DNA of 64,000 bases from Bacteroidota bacterium (GTDB lineage: Bacteria > Bacteroidota > Bacteroidia > Chitinophagales > Chitinophagaceae), in assembly GCA_018267955.1 (NCBI GenBank), contig JAFDXL010000002.1:62001-126000 (forward strand), in the 5' to 3' direction. The notes under the pieces were generated by a model. That model had not been told where the DNA came from and ran no database searches. It worked only from the letters and a program-made list of their open reading frames with translations. Every line of letters starts with the position of its first letter. Within the stretch, counting starts at the first letter, position 1. Below, one piece after another: positions 36,040-45,707 of this stretch. The translations under genes and the position numbers were made by a program.

Positions 36040-38385
36040 TTAATAAGTGACTGTAATCCCTGCGCCCAATCCCATATCACTATCGTAATGGGAAGAAAGC
36101 GATATATATTTGGTAAGGATGTACCTAAACCCAGCCATGTATTCTTTATCTGTATTGATCATAAAGTTAAAACGAAGCCTTTTAGCTATAGGTATATCTT
36201 CCCTGCTTAGCTGGAACCTGAGCTTGCCGTTTCCGTCAATGCGCATATCAGCTTCTATAAGCATAGGCAATGTATACCTGATACCGGCAACCACCGTCTG
36301 GCGATTAGGCTTATTACTTTTCTGCCCAAACAAATTGTACTCTTCGCTTCCCAGGATATTCTTCTTTCCATGCTCTTCTTCCATCACGTATTTCATATCC
36401 TTATGATGATAGTCGAAACCAATATAGGGATACCACCATTGCATTTTGCCAAGATACCTTCCAAGCATTGTTTCACTTTCATAGCCATGTTCCGGATGAG
36501 TACCCAGGTGCCACATCGTTTCCAGCTTCCAGCGTGTATTCGCTACCATAGCTTCCCCATCGCTACCATTTGTTTCCAGGCCTATATTGGTCATAAAATG
36601 AAACATCCTATCCTCACGGTAAAGCATTCTGCGAGCATATTGAGCATCTGGTATTTCGGGATTCAATGGTGAGGACTCATAAGAGAATACGCGTCCCATA
36701 CCGCTCATCATATGGTATAGAATATGGCAGTGGAAAAACCAGTCACCGCTTTCTGTAGCTGCAAATTCCAATGTATCCGTTTCCATCGGCATGATGTCCA
36801 GTGTATTCTTCAATGGCGAATAGTCGCCCTGGCCATTCAACACCCTGAAAAAATGACCATGCAGATGCATTGGATGACGCATCATAGTATTGTTGAACAG
36901 GATGATACGCACATTGGTTCCCTTCTTTATTTGTATGGTATCTGCTTCAGAAACGGTCTTGTTATTGATCGTCCACACATACCTGTTCATATTACCGGTC
37001 AGCTCAAAGTATAAGGTTCTGGTAAGCGCATCCGGCAGGGTTGTTTTTTTTGTAGAGCGGAGCATGGCATAATTAAGCGTTTTAATTCCGTCGGGTCCGC
37101 TGTTCATATCCTCCCACTTATTACCAATGTACTTACCTATAACCTGTCCGCTTAAATTGGTTACTACCCGTGTTGTGGTATCAGAATTATCAGAAGATGC
37201 GCTATTTACCCTGTTATCGTATTTCAGATCACTGCCACCTGTTATTTCAGGATACATAACCGTATTCATATCCATGATCTGGTTGGTCATCTGCATATCC
37301 TCCATACCGGTAAGGTTGCCGTTCATCTTCATCATATTGTTCATCATCTCCATACCGGCAAAGTATTTGAGCCTGGGTAAATGCGGTGCTATCACCTTCG
37401 GGCCACTGCCCAGCCACATAGATGTACTCTTTGTTCTGTCTTCCGGCGTAGCCAGGAATTCATAGCTATGATGGTCATCCGGTATAGTAACGATCACATC
37501 ATAAGTTTCCGCAACTGCTATTAGTAACCTGTCTACTTCTACCGGTTCTACATCTTCGCCGTCATTGGCCACAACCGTTATCTTACCCCCGCCCCAGGTG
37601 AGCCAGAAGTATGTGGATGAGCTGCCATTTACGATTCGTAAACGGACTTTGTCGCCGGGCTTGAAGTCCGGATATTCCGCATCATACATACCGTTGATCA
37701 GGAAGCGATCATAGTATACATCGCTTACATCCATAGCCAGCATGCGCTTCCATTCGTTCACCACCTTGGTTTTAAATGCGCCCTCGCTAATTGCTTCTGC
37801 ATAGCTTTGCATCGAATTCTTTTTGATGGCGAACCAGTCTGTAGCCATATGCAGGCTGCGATCTACTTCGCCACTACGCATATTGGTCCAGTCACTTAGC
37901 ACTACAGGAAGTTGTTTATAAGAAGGCTCTTCTCGTTTATGAATGATAAAAGCCCCGTACAAGCCATCTTGTTCCTGTGTACCGGCATGCGAATGATACC
38001 AATACGTACCGCTTTGTACCAGTGGAAATGTAAATAGGTGTGATTCGCCTGCTTTTATAGGCGCAGTGGTCAGGTATGGTACTCCATCATACTGATTCGG
38101 TAATATCAGGCCATGCCAATGCACCATTGTTGCTTCCTTCAGGGTGTTATGCACCCAGATCTCTGCGGTATCGCCTTCGTTAAAGACAAGGGTTGGTGCA
38201 GGCAGCATACCATTTACTACTATAGCGCGGCGCATCTTCTTACCACCATCATAATTAACCAGGCTGTCTCCTATATAAAGATCATAGCGCACTTTATGCG
38301 GTGGATCAGCTTTAACATCAGCCTGAGCGAAAGCTGTACCCTGAGTAAATAGGAGCAATAGTACTATAACGATCTTTGATCTCAT
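36040..38385 (-). CDS. Multicopper oxidase (CopA/PcoA-like) with C-terminal CopB-like domain
   Basis: 781 residues with a signal peptide (1-20). All four copper-site motifs are intact: HWHG (89-92), HSH (131-133), HPMHLHGH (504-511) and HCHILYHMMSGM (552-563, with the axial Met). A Met-rich stretch at about 345-378 ('GMEMMNNMMKMNGN') resembles copper-oxidase Met-rich loops that bind Cu(I). After about residue 585 an extra 200-residue region ('RWKLETMWHLGTHPEHG', 'YPYIGFDYHHKDMKY') ends in a beta-strand 'GLGAGITVTY'. It resembles the outer-membrane CopB/PcoB protein and so looks like an oxidase-CopB fusion. Oxidises Cu(I) in the periplasm by family inference. Confidence 0.92.
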   Translation of the reverse strand: MRSKIVIVLLLLFTQGTAFAQADVKADPPHKVRYDLYIGDSLVNYDGGKKMRRAIVVNGMLPAPTLVFNEGDTAEIWVHNTLKEATMVHWHGLILPNQYDGVPYLTTAPIKAGESHLFTFPLVQSGTYWYHSHAGTQEQDGLYGAFIIHKREEPSYKQLPVVLSDWTNMRSGEVDRSLHMATDWFAIKKNSMQSYAEAISEGAFKTKVVNEWKRMLAMDVSDVYYDRFLINGMYDAEYPDFKPGDKVRLRIVNGSSSTYFWLTWGGGKITVVANDGEDVEPVEVDRLLIAVAETYDVIVTIPDDHHSYEFLATPEDRTKSTSMWLGSGPKVIAPHLPRLKYFAGMEMMNNMMKMNGNLTGMEDMQMTNQIMDMNTVMYPEITGGSDLKYDNRVNSASSDNSDTTTRVVTNLSGQVIGKYIGNKWEDMNSGPDGIKTLNYAMLRSTKKTTLPDALTRTLYFELTGNMNRYVWTINNKTVSEADTIQIKKGTNVRIILFNNTMMRHPMHLHGHFFRVLNGQGDYSPLKNTLDIMPMETDTLEFAATESGDWFFHCHILYHMMSGMGRVFSYESSPLNPEIPDAQYARRMLYREDRMFHFMTNIGLETNGSDGEAMVANTRWKLETMWHLGTHPEHGYESETMLGRYLGKMQWWYPYIGFDYHHKDMKYVMEEEHGKKNILGSEEYNLFGQKSNKPNRQTVVAGIRYTLPMLIEADMRIDGNGKLRFQLSREDIPIAKRLRFNFMINTDKEYMAGFRYILTKYISLSSHYDSDMGLGAGITVTY

Positions 38386-38399
38386 TTCAATTGTTTTAG

Positions 38400-38476
38400 A
38401 TTACAATGAATACGCAGAGTTGTTATGCTGTCATTGACAGCATTTCTTTTTAAACACCCTGCGTATCCATTGTAAT
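38400..38476. repeat. Nested inverted repeat upstream of the multicopper oxidase
   Basis: Outer arms ATTACAATG-A-ATACGCAG (38400-38417) and CTGCGTAT-C-CATTGTAAT (38459-38476) pair over 18 positions with one mismatch. Inside is an independent 8-bp hairpin ATGCTGTC / GACAGCAT (38425-38443). The element fills most of the 104-bp gap between the copper chaperone and oxidase genes and would fold in the minus-strand mRNA. The T-rich tail beside the inner hairpin is on the plus strand, so it is not a standard terminator of the operon. Confidence 0.8.
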
Positions 38477-38489
38477 ATGCGCTTCAACA

Positions 38490-38702
38490 TTATTTAACAG
38501 GCTCAGCGGTATATCCCGCTTTTTTAAGGGCATCCACTACTTGTGCTTCAGTCGCCTTATCTGCGATCACAGACAACGTCTTCTCCGGACTCTGCAGGTC
38601 TACTTCCCAATTATCCTCGCCGGCTGTCTCATCCAGGAAAGGTTTCACTTTTGCTTCACAACCTGTACATTTAATGTTCGTCTTAAATTTTAAAGTGTTC
38701 AT
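38490..38702 (-). CDS. HMA-domain copper chaperone (CopZ-like)
   Basis: 70 residues, the size of a single ferredoxin-like HMA domain. The metal-binding motif is 'IKCTGCEAKV' (CTGC, Cys about residues 12 and 15) after 'LKFKTN', followed by the second-strand 'VDLQSPEKTLSVIA'. Such chaperones carry Cu(I) to the CopA ATPase. In the copper operon between the reductase and oxidase genes. Confidence 0.88.
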   Translation of the reverse strand: MNTLKFKTNIKCTGCEAKVKPFLDETAGEDNWEVDLQSPEKTLSVIADKATEAQVVDALKKAGYTAEPVK

Positions 38703-38787
38703 AAACTCTGATTTATTAATTACAAAATTCGTTCGTTTTAATACTTCTATTGTTACAGCTTCTTTTGTTTAGTTTATATAATTCTCA

Positions 38788-39834
38788 TCAGGAGAAGGAC
38801 TCTACCGTTACGGCATTATCAATGGGGTGGCTTTGGCAAAGCAATACATATCCGTCGTTTACCTGCGCTTCTGTTAAGGCATAATTACTGCGCATCACAA
38901 GCATGCCGTCTGTACGCTTTGCTATGCACACACCACAAGTACCACCTTTACAGGAATAACGTACCGGGATCCTGTCCCTTAAAGCGCTATCCAGGATGGT
39001 TTCTCCCGGAAGTACCTCCAACAGGTTAGTCTGTTCATTATGATGCAGCAACACTTCCAGCATTGTATCGGGTAGGATCATATCATTTTGTTCCGGGCTT
39101 TTATAAAAATACTCCCTGTGTGTGTATTCTTTAGTTACGCCAAGACCCTCCAGCGTGTTCTGAATGGCTTCAATCAAACCTTCTGGCCCGCAGATATAAT
39201 AGTGTGCGTTCAATATTCCATCCGAAAGATTTTCTTTAAGAAGCTTTTTGAAAACTAATTTTGAGATACGCCCATGAATAAAATGCCCCTCTGTATACTC
39301 ACCTGTTCCTTGTGACAAAAAATAAAACAATTTAAAACGCGATCTATATTCCTGTCGCAAAGATTCGATCTCATCATAATAAAGCATTTCATCTGCAGAC
39401 CTCGACCCATAAAACAAGATCACTTCTTTGTCTGAATAATGCAGGCAATATTTCAGCATAGACAATATTGGGGTAATGCCTGATCCGGCGGCTACTAATA
39501 CTATTGGAGCTTTATTTACGACCTCGTCTGATAAATAGAAGTTGCCCATTGGCCCCTCTATATCCCACTCTTTAATATTCTCCATATTATCAACAACATA
39601 ATTACTAAATACCCCTCCCGGTATGCGTTTGATAGCAACCTCCGGTAACTCATCCAGGGATGATGTTGATGAAAGAGAATAGGAGCGAATCAACGTTTCC
39701 CCACCGATCTCCATTTTTATATTTATAAACTGCCCGGGAAGGTGCGTGAATGGTTCTCTAGTTCTGAATTTGATGATAACAACATCCTTACCCACCCGTT
39801 CAAATGAGTGTGTTGTCCATGTACTGTTTGTCAT
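38788..39834 (-). CDS. FNR-type oxidoreductase with C-terminal 2Fe-2S ferredoxin domain
   Basis: 348 residues. FAD domain about 1-100 (family block 'RSYSLSSTSS', the RxYS FAD-binding motif), NAD(P)H domain about 105-235 ('LVAAGSGITPILSML', 'CGPEGLIEAIQNTL') and a plant-type ferredoxin domain about 260-348 with cluster cysteines in 'YSCKGGTCGVCIAK' and a final 'LCQSHP'. The architecture is that of PaaE/phenol hydroxylase reductases. Its neighbour genes are copper genes: it starts 3 bp after the copA stop codon. It may reduce Cu(II) or another partner; that is an inference. Confidence 0.88.
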   Translation of the reverse strand: MTNSTWTTHSFERVGKDVVIIKFRTREPFTHLPGQFINIKMEIGGETLIRSYSLSSTSSLDELPEVAIKRIPGGVFSNYVVDNMENIKEWDIEGPMGNFYLSDEVVNKAPIVLVAAGSGITPILSMLKYCLHYSDKEVILFYGSRSADEMLYYDEIESLRQEYRSRFKLFYFLSQGTGEYTEGHFIHGRISKLVFKKLLKENLSDGILNAHYYICGPEGLIEAIQNTLEGLGVTKEYTHREYFYKSPEQNDMILPDTMLEVLLHHNEQTNLLEVLPGETILDSALRDRIPVRYSCKGGTCGVCIAKRTDGMLVMRSNYALTEAQVNDGYVLLCQSHPIDNAVTVESFS

Positions 39835-39837
39835 AAC

Positions 39838-42255
39838 CTATATCTTTTTCAATTTAAGCCTGAGACTGTTTGACACAACACTTACGGAACTGAGTGCCAT
39901 AGCAGCACCTGCGATCATAGGGTTTAAAAGGAATCCATTGACAGGATAAAGAACACCCGCTGCAATAGGAATACCGATAAGGTTATATATAAATGCCCAG
40001 AACAGGTTTTGCCTGATCGCATTCACTGTGTATTTAGAAATATTGATCGCTTCGGATATTTTGGAAAGGTCAGAGGAGATGATGGTCATCTTAGCTACAT
40101 CCATGGCAATATCACTTCCCTTGCCCATAGCAATACTCACATCTGCAAGCGCCAGGGCATTACTATCATTAATGCCATCGCCAACCATAGCCACAACCTT
40201 GCCTTCTTGTTGCAGCTCTTTAATAAAGTCTGCTTTATGAGCTGGCAATACCTCTGCTTTAAAATGAGATATACCCACTTCATCTGCAATCGCTTTAGCT
40301 GTAGCAGCATTATCCCCGGTGAGCATGTACACATCTATACCGGCCTTATTAAGTTCTGCTACAGCTCTTTTGGATGTTGGTTTGATGGTATCTGCTATGC
40401 CTAATATGGCTATAATATTTTTTTCATCTGAGAAGTAAACAACTGTTTTAGCCTGTGCCAACCACTGATCTGCAGATTTCTTCATTTCTGCATCAATGAG
40501 AATATTACGTTCCCGCATTAACTTTTCAGAACCTATATAGTAGCTGGTATTCCCGACAATCCCTTTTGCTCCAAGCCCTGTAATACTTTCAAAATGCTCG
40601 AGCGATAAAGTATTGCTAAGTCCCAGGTATTTTACTACCGCCTCGGCAAGAGGATGTTCTGATTGGCGTTCTATAGATGATAATATAATGGCGTCCTGTT
40701 CACTTTTATTTTTCCAGCGTATGTCTGTTACGGAAGGTTTGCCTTCTGTAATAGTACCGGTCTTATCTAACACTACTGCATCTACCTTCTTTGCCAACTC
40801 CAGGCTTTCAGCATCTTTTATAAGTATGCCGTTATCGGCCCCTTTACCAACACCTACCATAATGGCTGTTGGCGTAGCGAGGCCTAGCGCACAAGGACAA
40901 GCTATAACAAGGACAGTAACCATGGCCAGCAGTCCTTGTGTAAAACCGTTATCACCACCTAAGATCATCCACGCTGCAAATGTGAGCAGTGCAATACCGA
41001 TAACTACAGGCACAAATATTCCTGCTATCTTATCTACCAGTTTCTGCACCGGTGCCTTACTACCCTGTGCTTCCTGTACCAGTTGTATGATTTGTGCAAG
41101 AATAGTGTCGCCGCCAACTTTTTCTGCTCGGAATTGAAAACTACCTTTCTGGTTGATAGTACCTGCGAATACGGGATCACCTTTAGATTTAGAAACAGGC
41201 ACAGGCTCGCCGCTTATCATACTTTCATCAACAAACGAACTTCCGGAAACGACAGCACCGTCCACAGCTATTTTTTCACCCGGTTTCACCAACAGGGTGT
41301 CGCCAACCTGCACTTTCCCAATGGGCATTTCCATTTGATGGCCACCATGATGCACCACTGTAACTGTCTTGGGTTGTAAGCCAATCAGCTTCTTTATAGC
41401 AGATGAGGTATTCCCCTTGGCCTTCTCTTCTAATAGTTTACCCAATAGTATAAAAGCTATAACAACTGCCGAAGCCTCGAAGTACACATGCGCGTGCAAT
41501 CCCCTGTTATGCCAATAGTGCGGATTTAAAGTATTAAACACACTAAACAAATAGGCAACACCTGTGCTTAAGGCAACTAGCGTATCCATATTAGCAGTCC
41601 GGTGCTTTGCCTGTTTCCATGCGTTGATGAAAAAGTGCCTGCCGGTAATTCCTACAACCGGTGTAGCAAGCACCCACATAATGTAATTGGCATACGGCAT
41701 ATCCATAAAGAACATACCTATAACCATGAGCGGTATGGAAAGAATTATGGTCGCAATGGTTTTATTGCGCAGACTCTTAAACTTATTTTGATGTATCTCT
41801 TCCAGCGCTTCTTTAGCATCCTCACTTTCATCTGTCATCAGGTCATAACCGATCGACTGCAACGCAGCTTTCAATTTCTGCACATCTGTCAGCGATGGTA
41901 TAAATTCTACATTGGTGCTGGCATTGGCATAGTTAACGGATGCATTTACTACGCCCGGCTGATTCTTGAGCATACTTTCCGTACTTACAGCACATGCAGC
42001 GCAAGTCATATTAAGGACAGGAAATGTTTTCTTTATCGTGGGCACTTCATAGCCCAGTGATCTGACTGCCTGCACCGCTTCCGGTATCGCAGTTTCGGGG
42101 GATGCAGTTTCTATCACAGCCCTGCGGTTATTCAATTCCACCTTGTGAGCCGTAATATCCTTTACGTTGCTAAGTCCTTTGTCAACAATAAGCGCACAAT
42201 GTTCGCTGTCAACATCCTCCAGCGGTATATATATCGTTTCAGAATGGTTTGCCAT
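39838..42255 (-). CDS. copA: Copper-exporting P1B-type ATPase CopA
   Basis: 805 residues. The first HMA-like domain (about 1-72) lacks the CxxC motif (only one Cys in 'SEHCALIV'). A second, intact HMA domain has MTCAAC (C85, C88). Then come the P-type ATPase hallmarks: the 'CPC' ion motif in '[16 protein letters not shown]', phosphorylation site '[11 protein letters not shown]', 'SEHPLAEA' and '[13 protein letters not shown]'. Eight transmembrane segments fit the P1B-1 (Cu+) class. Exports Cu(I) from the cytosol at ATP cost. Second gene of the copper operon, 80 bp after the regulator. Confidence 0.95.
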   Translation of the reverse strand: MANHSETIYIPLEDVDSEHCALIVDKGLSNVKDITAHKVELNNRRAVIETASPETAIPEAVQAVRSLGYEVPTIKKTFPVLNMTCAACAVSTESMLKNQPGVVNASVNYANASTNVEFIPSLTDVQKLKAALQSIGYDLMTDESEDAKEALEEIHQNKFKSLRNKTIATIILSIPLMVIGMFFMDMPYANYIMWVLATPVVGITGRHFFINAWKQAKHRTANMDTLVALSTGVAYLFSVFNTLNPHYWHNRGLHAHVYFEASAVVIAFILLGKLLEEKAKGNTSSAIKKLIGLQPKTVTVVHHGGHQMEMPIGKVQVGDTLLVKPGEKIAVDGAVVSGSSFVDESMISGEPVPVSKSKGDPVFAGTINQKGSFQFRAEKVGGDTILAQIIQLVQEAQGSKAPVQKLVDKIAGIFVPVVIGIALLTFAAWMILGGDNGFTQGLLAMVTVLVIACPCALGLATPTAIMVGVGKGADNGILIKDAESLELAKKVDAVVLDKTGTITEGKPSVTDIRWKNKSEQDAIILSSIERQSEHPLAEAVVKYLGLSNTLSLEHFESITGLGAKGIVGNTSYYIGSEKLMRERNILIDAEMKKSADQWLAQAKTVVYFSDEKNIIAILGIADTIKPTSKRAVAELNKAGIDVYMLTGDNAATAKAIADEVGISHFKAEVLPAHKADFIKELQQEGKVVAMVGDGINDSNALALADVSIAMGKGSDIAMDVAKMTIISSDLSKISEAINISKYTVNAIRQNLFWAFIYNLIGIPIAAGVLYPVNGFLLNPMIAGAAMALSSVSVVSNSLRLKLKKI

Positions 42256-42335
42256 ATCGGTAACTTTTGTCCATACAAAGTTCCGACAGGCTTTAAGATC
42301 TGCTGTTACACAATTCTCAAATTATGTTACAACAT

Positions 42336-42893
42336 TTACACTTTATCTATTGGCTTTCTCTTTTCCCTGATGGTTTTAAAATGGGAGGGTGTAAAGCCGG
42401 TTACCTGCTTGAACTGGCTGCTTAAATGCGCTACGCTGCTATAGCCCAGGAAGTCTGCTATCTGCGATAACGAAAGCTCATCATACACCAGCAATTCTTT
42501 CGCCTTTTCAATCTTTTGCTTTATCAGAAATTTCTCGATCGTTACTCCTTCAATTTCAGAAAACAGTGTGCTGAGGTAATTATAGTCGTAGTGCAACTGC
42601 TGAGACAGGTAATCTGAAAGATTAATTTTTCGTTCCGGCGCTTCTTTTTGCACCGATTGTATGATAAGGCTTTTTATCTTTTCTATTATTCGGCTTCTTT
42701 TATCGTCTATTATTTCAAAACCAAGCTGCTCCAAAACTTCGCCAAAGTCTTCTTTGACTTTTTCTGTAATATCCCCGGCTAACTCTACCTGCCCAAGTTC
42801 TACAGCAACCGGCTGTAGGCCCATTTTCTCCAATTCAGATCTGACTACCATCACGCAACGGTCGCAAACCATATTTTTGATATAAATCTTCAT
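42336..42893 (-). CDS. AraC-family regulator with N-terminal HMA-like metal domain
   Basis: 185 residues. N-terminal part about 1-65 looks like a heavy-metal-associated domain: 'MKIYIKNMVCDRCVMVV' carries an M-x-C-x-x-C motif (C10, C13). The C-terminal part (about 80-185) is an AraC helix-turn-helix pair ('LSQIADFLGYSSVAHLSSQFKQVTGFTPSHFK'), quoted in family-typical pieces. The fusion suggests a cytosolic copper-sensing activator. It is the first gene of the copper operon and has its own promoter with a dyad that could be its binding site. Confidence 0.88.
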   Translation of the reverse strand: MKIYIKNMVCDRCVMVVRSELEKMGLQPVAVELGQVELAGDITEKVKEDFGEVLEQLGFEIIDDKRSRIIEKIKSLIIQSVQKEAPERKINLSDYLSQQLHYDYNYLSTLFSEIEGVTIEKFLIKQKIEKAKELLVYDELSLSQIADFLGYSSVAHLSSQFKQVTGFTPSHFKTIREKRKPIDKV

Positions 42894-42913
42894 CAGCCGG
42901 TAGTATTAAGTAG

Positions 42914-42945
42914 CAAAGTTATACTTTACTGCAACTTTAACCCAA
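42914..42945 (-). promoter_or_regulatory. Promoter of the copper island
   Basis: On the minus strand, a TTG (-33, 42943-42945) is separated by 21 bp from TAACTTTG (-7, 42914-42921), an exact TAnnTTTG. Transcription would start about 14 bp before the regulator ATG. An AAAGTT / AACTTT inverted repeat (42915-42938) lies across the spacer and could be an operator for the AraC-HMA protein. Confidence 0.6.
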
Positions 42946-42990
42946 CCGGAACACATCCCGTACTCAACCACCGACTCGTCAAGTCAGTAA

Positions 42991-43329
42991 TCAGGCTTTT
43001 TTAACAAACTCAGATTTTAGCGCCATAGCGCCGAAGCCATCTATTTTGCAATCAATATTATGATCGCTATCTACCAATTTTATATTCCTGACTTTTGTTC
43101 CTGCTTTTATGCTTTGTGGTGTACCTCTTACAGGCAGGTTCTTTATTGTTACAACGGTATCGCCGTTTTGCAGGATATTGCCATTACAGTCTTTTACTAC
43201 AAAAGAATCCTCTGCTTCTTTACTTTCATTTGGGTTCCATTCATACCCGCATTCAGGACATGCAAGTAAATTATCCATCTCATACGTGTAAGTAGACTTA
43301 CATTGAGGACACGGCGCCAGCTCAGCCAT
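42991..43329 (-). CDS. PhnA/YjdM-family zinc-ribbon protein
   Basis: 112 residues, full length. An N-terminal zinc ribbon with two CxxC pairs ('CPQCKSTYTY' and 'CPECGYEW') is followed by the PhnA/YjdM barrel ('VKDCNGNILQNGDTVVTIKNLPV', 'GTKVRNIKLVD'). Once linked to phosphonate use, the family function is still unclear; it is often annotated YjdM. No phosphonate genes nearby. Same strand as, but separate from, the copper genes (97 bp upstream of the AraC-HMA start). Confidence 0.85.
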   Translation of the reverse strand: MAELAPCPQCKSTYTYEMDNLLACPECGYEWNPNESKEAEDSFVVKDCNGNILQNGDTVVTIKNLPVRGTPQSIKAGTKVRNIKLVDSDHNIDCKIDGFGAMALKSEFVKKA

Positions 43330-43464
43330 ATTTTAGATTATTAAGGCCGCAAAGATAAAAAATTATAAAAATATTGTTTTACTACAATTTAAAAAGCAAC
43401 GGCTTATGCAATTTTTCACCTATTGCAAATCTGTTTATAACAGAGTGCCTGGCGATACAATATG

Positions 43465-45684
43465 CTACAACGCTTTTATCAGCCGCGCCTCTCCCACAAT
43501 CCATATTTTATCTCCAACAGCAAACTGTATATCAGATTCCGGGTTCAATATTCGCCTCCCCCGGCGCTCTATACCCACAACCAGCCCCTTTGTTTTCTCC
43601 CTTATGCCGCTTTCGCGAATTGTTTTCCCCGCAAGAACCGATGTTTCCGTAACCGCAACTTTTACCAAAGAGATCTCCTGTTTACCGGCGTATTCATTTA
43701 TATCCGCGGGTTTAGCGTCCGCGTCGCGTCTAAACTGGTCTATCTGTTCGTCTGTTCCTATAATAAATAAAGTATCCCCGGGATAGAGTCTTTCTGTCCT
43801 CCCCGGTGCTGCAATAGTATGGCTGTCTCCACGTTTTATCATAGCGATGTTAACTCCATACTGCTCACGGATAGATATCTCTTCCAACGTCCTCCCGGCA
43901 ATGGGTGAGAGTGCATGTAAATCATATCTTACTATGTGTGCATCCCATGGCGCCAGCTCATGACGATTGATTCGGGCACTTTGCGCTTCACGGGCATTGA
44001 AATTGCTAAAGAATCGTTCTTCAATTTTAATGTAAAATTGCTGCATCTTCCTCGACAAAAAAACAGAAGCTATCATCAGGATAGCAACCCCAATAAGCGC
44101 TATGGTTAGCGGAAACAATAGCAGGAAAGAAAAACAAAGGAATGCGATCCCTATCGCAGCACGCATTAGCCGCAATGCTATTAATGGCCCCCTATAACGT
44201 TTAACGCCCCATAAATTCGCAGTGTTTTTCGGCTTTATTTTTTGCAGCGTCAATGCCCATAAAAAAGGAGATAACGCCAGGAAACACAGCCCGCCTGCAA
44301 GCAACATGGCCACCGTTTCATTCTTGATATGCATGCTTAGCCAGGGCGATACAAAATTGATAAATGCCAGAATAATGCCAATGATGATAATTGAAAACAG
44401 GATGATATGGACAAAGTATGCGCGCAGCACAATTTGCCAGTCGCTCGCTGCATTAATTGTCTGCGCACCGGCGCTATAACGCTCCAGCGTCTTTTTCCAT
44501 TTGCCTGGTAACACCGCCTCTATTTTCCGGTACAGCGGGTCTGCCAGCCTTATCATATAGGGTGTTGAAAAAGTAGTGATGGCAGATACCGCTACCGCTA
44601 CAGGGTAAAGAAAATGGCTGGTTACTTTTAACGAGACACCAAGTGTAGCAATGATAAAAGAAAATTCACCGATCTGCGCCATGCTCATGCCGGCAGCAAG
44701 CGAAGTCTTTAACGGGTTGCCCGCAATAACAGCGCCCAGTGTCACATGCAAGGTTTTAGCAATCAACAACACAGCAGTGATCAATACAATCGGCTTCCAG
44801 TATTCAACAAGCACAGCCGGGTTTATAAGCATACCTACTGATACAAAAAAGATCGCCCCAAAAAGATCACTGATGGGCTTAATAGCTTTTTCGATGCGTT
44901 CAGCCTTTGTAGTTTCTGCAAGTATAGACCCCATAATAAATGCGCCCAATGCCGGGGAAAACCCGGCCGAAGACGATAACATAACCATCACCAGGCACAG
45001 GCCCAGTGATACTATCAGCAGCGTTTCATCATTGAGGTACTTCTGTACCCTGTTTAAAAAGGATGGGATAAAGAATATGCCCGCTACAAACCACAAGATC
45101 AGGAAGAAACCCAGCTTTAGAATAGAACCGATCATTTCCATACCTGCAAACTGCCTGCTGACGGCAATGGTAGATAGCAAAACGAGCAATACTACGGCTA
45201 TAAGATCTTCAATGATCAGGATGCCGAAAACCAGCTCAGAAAAACGCTTCCCTTTCAATCCCATTTCAGTAAGGGACCGCAATATGATAGTTGTGGAAGC
45301 TATTGATAAAATACCGCCAAGAAATATCCTGTCCATTAACGGCCAGCCCAACGCATAGCCCACCAGGTAGCCGATACCCAGCATGGCCGATATCTCGATA
45401 AGGGCGGTCACCGATGCAGACCCACCCACCTTCATCAGTTTTTTAAAACTGAATTCGAGCCCAAGGCCGAAGAGTAGGATAATGACGCCGATGTCCGCCC
45501 ATATACGGATGCTTTCACTATCGGTAATAGAAGGGAATAATGGCATATAGGGCCCTACCAGCAATCCAGCCAGGATATAGCCTAATACTACAGGCTGCTT
45601 CAGACGTTTAAAAACCAACGTCATGATTCCTGCAAGTATTAATATAAGGCCCAGATCACGGATGAGTTGCGGTAGATGGTTCAT
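43465..45684 (-). CDS. CPA2-family cation:proton antiporter (KefB/YbaL-like) with TrkA-C domain
   Basis: 739 residues. The first 390 residues are a Na+/H+ exchanger-type transporter domain with about 12 helices ('ILAGLLVGPYMPLFP', 'ILSIASTTIILRSLTEMG'). Then a further hydrophobic region of about four helices (430-560) and two C-terminal regulatory TrkA-C/RCK_C-like segments (about 590-735: 'RTLEEISIREQYGVNIAMI', 'AGKTIRESGIREKTKGLVVGIERRG'). Exchanges K+ or Na+ for protons at the inner membrane by family inference. Conserved nucleotide-binding TrkA-N domain is absent, which is usual for this sub-type. Confidence 0.88.
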   Translation of the reverse strand: MNHLPQLIRDLGLILILAGIMTLVFKRLKQPVVLGYILAGLLVGPYMPLFPSITDSESIRIWADIGVIILLFGLGLEFSFKKLMKVGGSASVTALIEISAMLGIGYLVGYALGWPLMDRIFLGGILSIASTTIILRSLTEMGLKGKRFSELVFGILIIEDLIAVVLLVLLSTIAVSRQFAGMEMIGSILKLGFFLILWFVAGIFFIPSFLNRVQKYLNDETLLIVSLGLCLVMVMLSSSAGFSPALGAFIMGSILAETTKAERIEKAIKPISDLFGAIFFVSVGMLINPAVLVEYWKPIVLITAVLLIAKTLHVTLGAVIAGNPLKTSLAAGMSMAQIGEFSFIIATLGVSLKVTSHFLYPVAVAVSAITTFSTPYMIRLADPLYRKIEAVLPGKWKKTLERYSAGAQTINAASDWQIVLRAYFVHIILFSIIIIGIILAFINFVSPWLSMHIKNETVAMLLAGGLCFLALSPFLWALTLQKIKPKNTANLWGVKRYRGPLIALRLMRAAIGIAFLCFSFLLLFPLTIALIGVAILMIASVFLSRKMQQFYIKIEERFFSNFNAREAQSARINRHELAPWDAHIVRYDLHALSPIAGRTLEEISIREQYGVNIAMIKRGDSHTIAAPGRTERLYPGDTLFIIGTDEQIDQFRRDADAKPADINEYAGKQEISLVKVAVTETSVLAGKTIRESGIREKTKGLVVGIERRGRRILNPESDIQFAVGDKIWIVGEARLIKAL

Positions 45685-45707
45685 TAATTCTTTGTTTTAT
45701 GGATCAA

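Noticed and set aside
39838-43329. Phosphonate use (PhnA name) linked to the copper genes
   Set aside because: The PhnA/YjdM family is not functionally tied to phosphonates and no phn gene is here.
44651-45358. Plus-strand open frame of 235 codons inside the antiporter gene
   Set aside because: Antisense shadow of the hydrophobic transporter; the translated sequence is low in complexity and has no start context.
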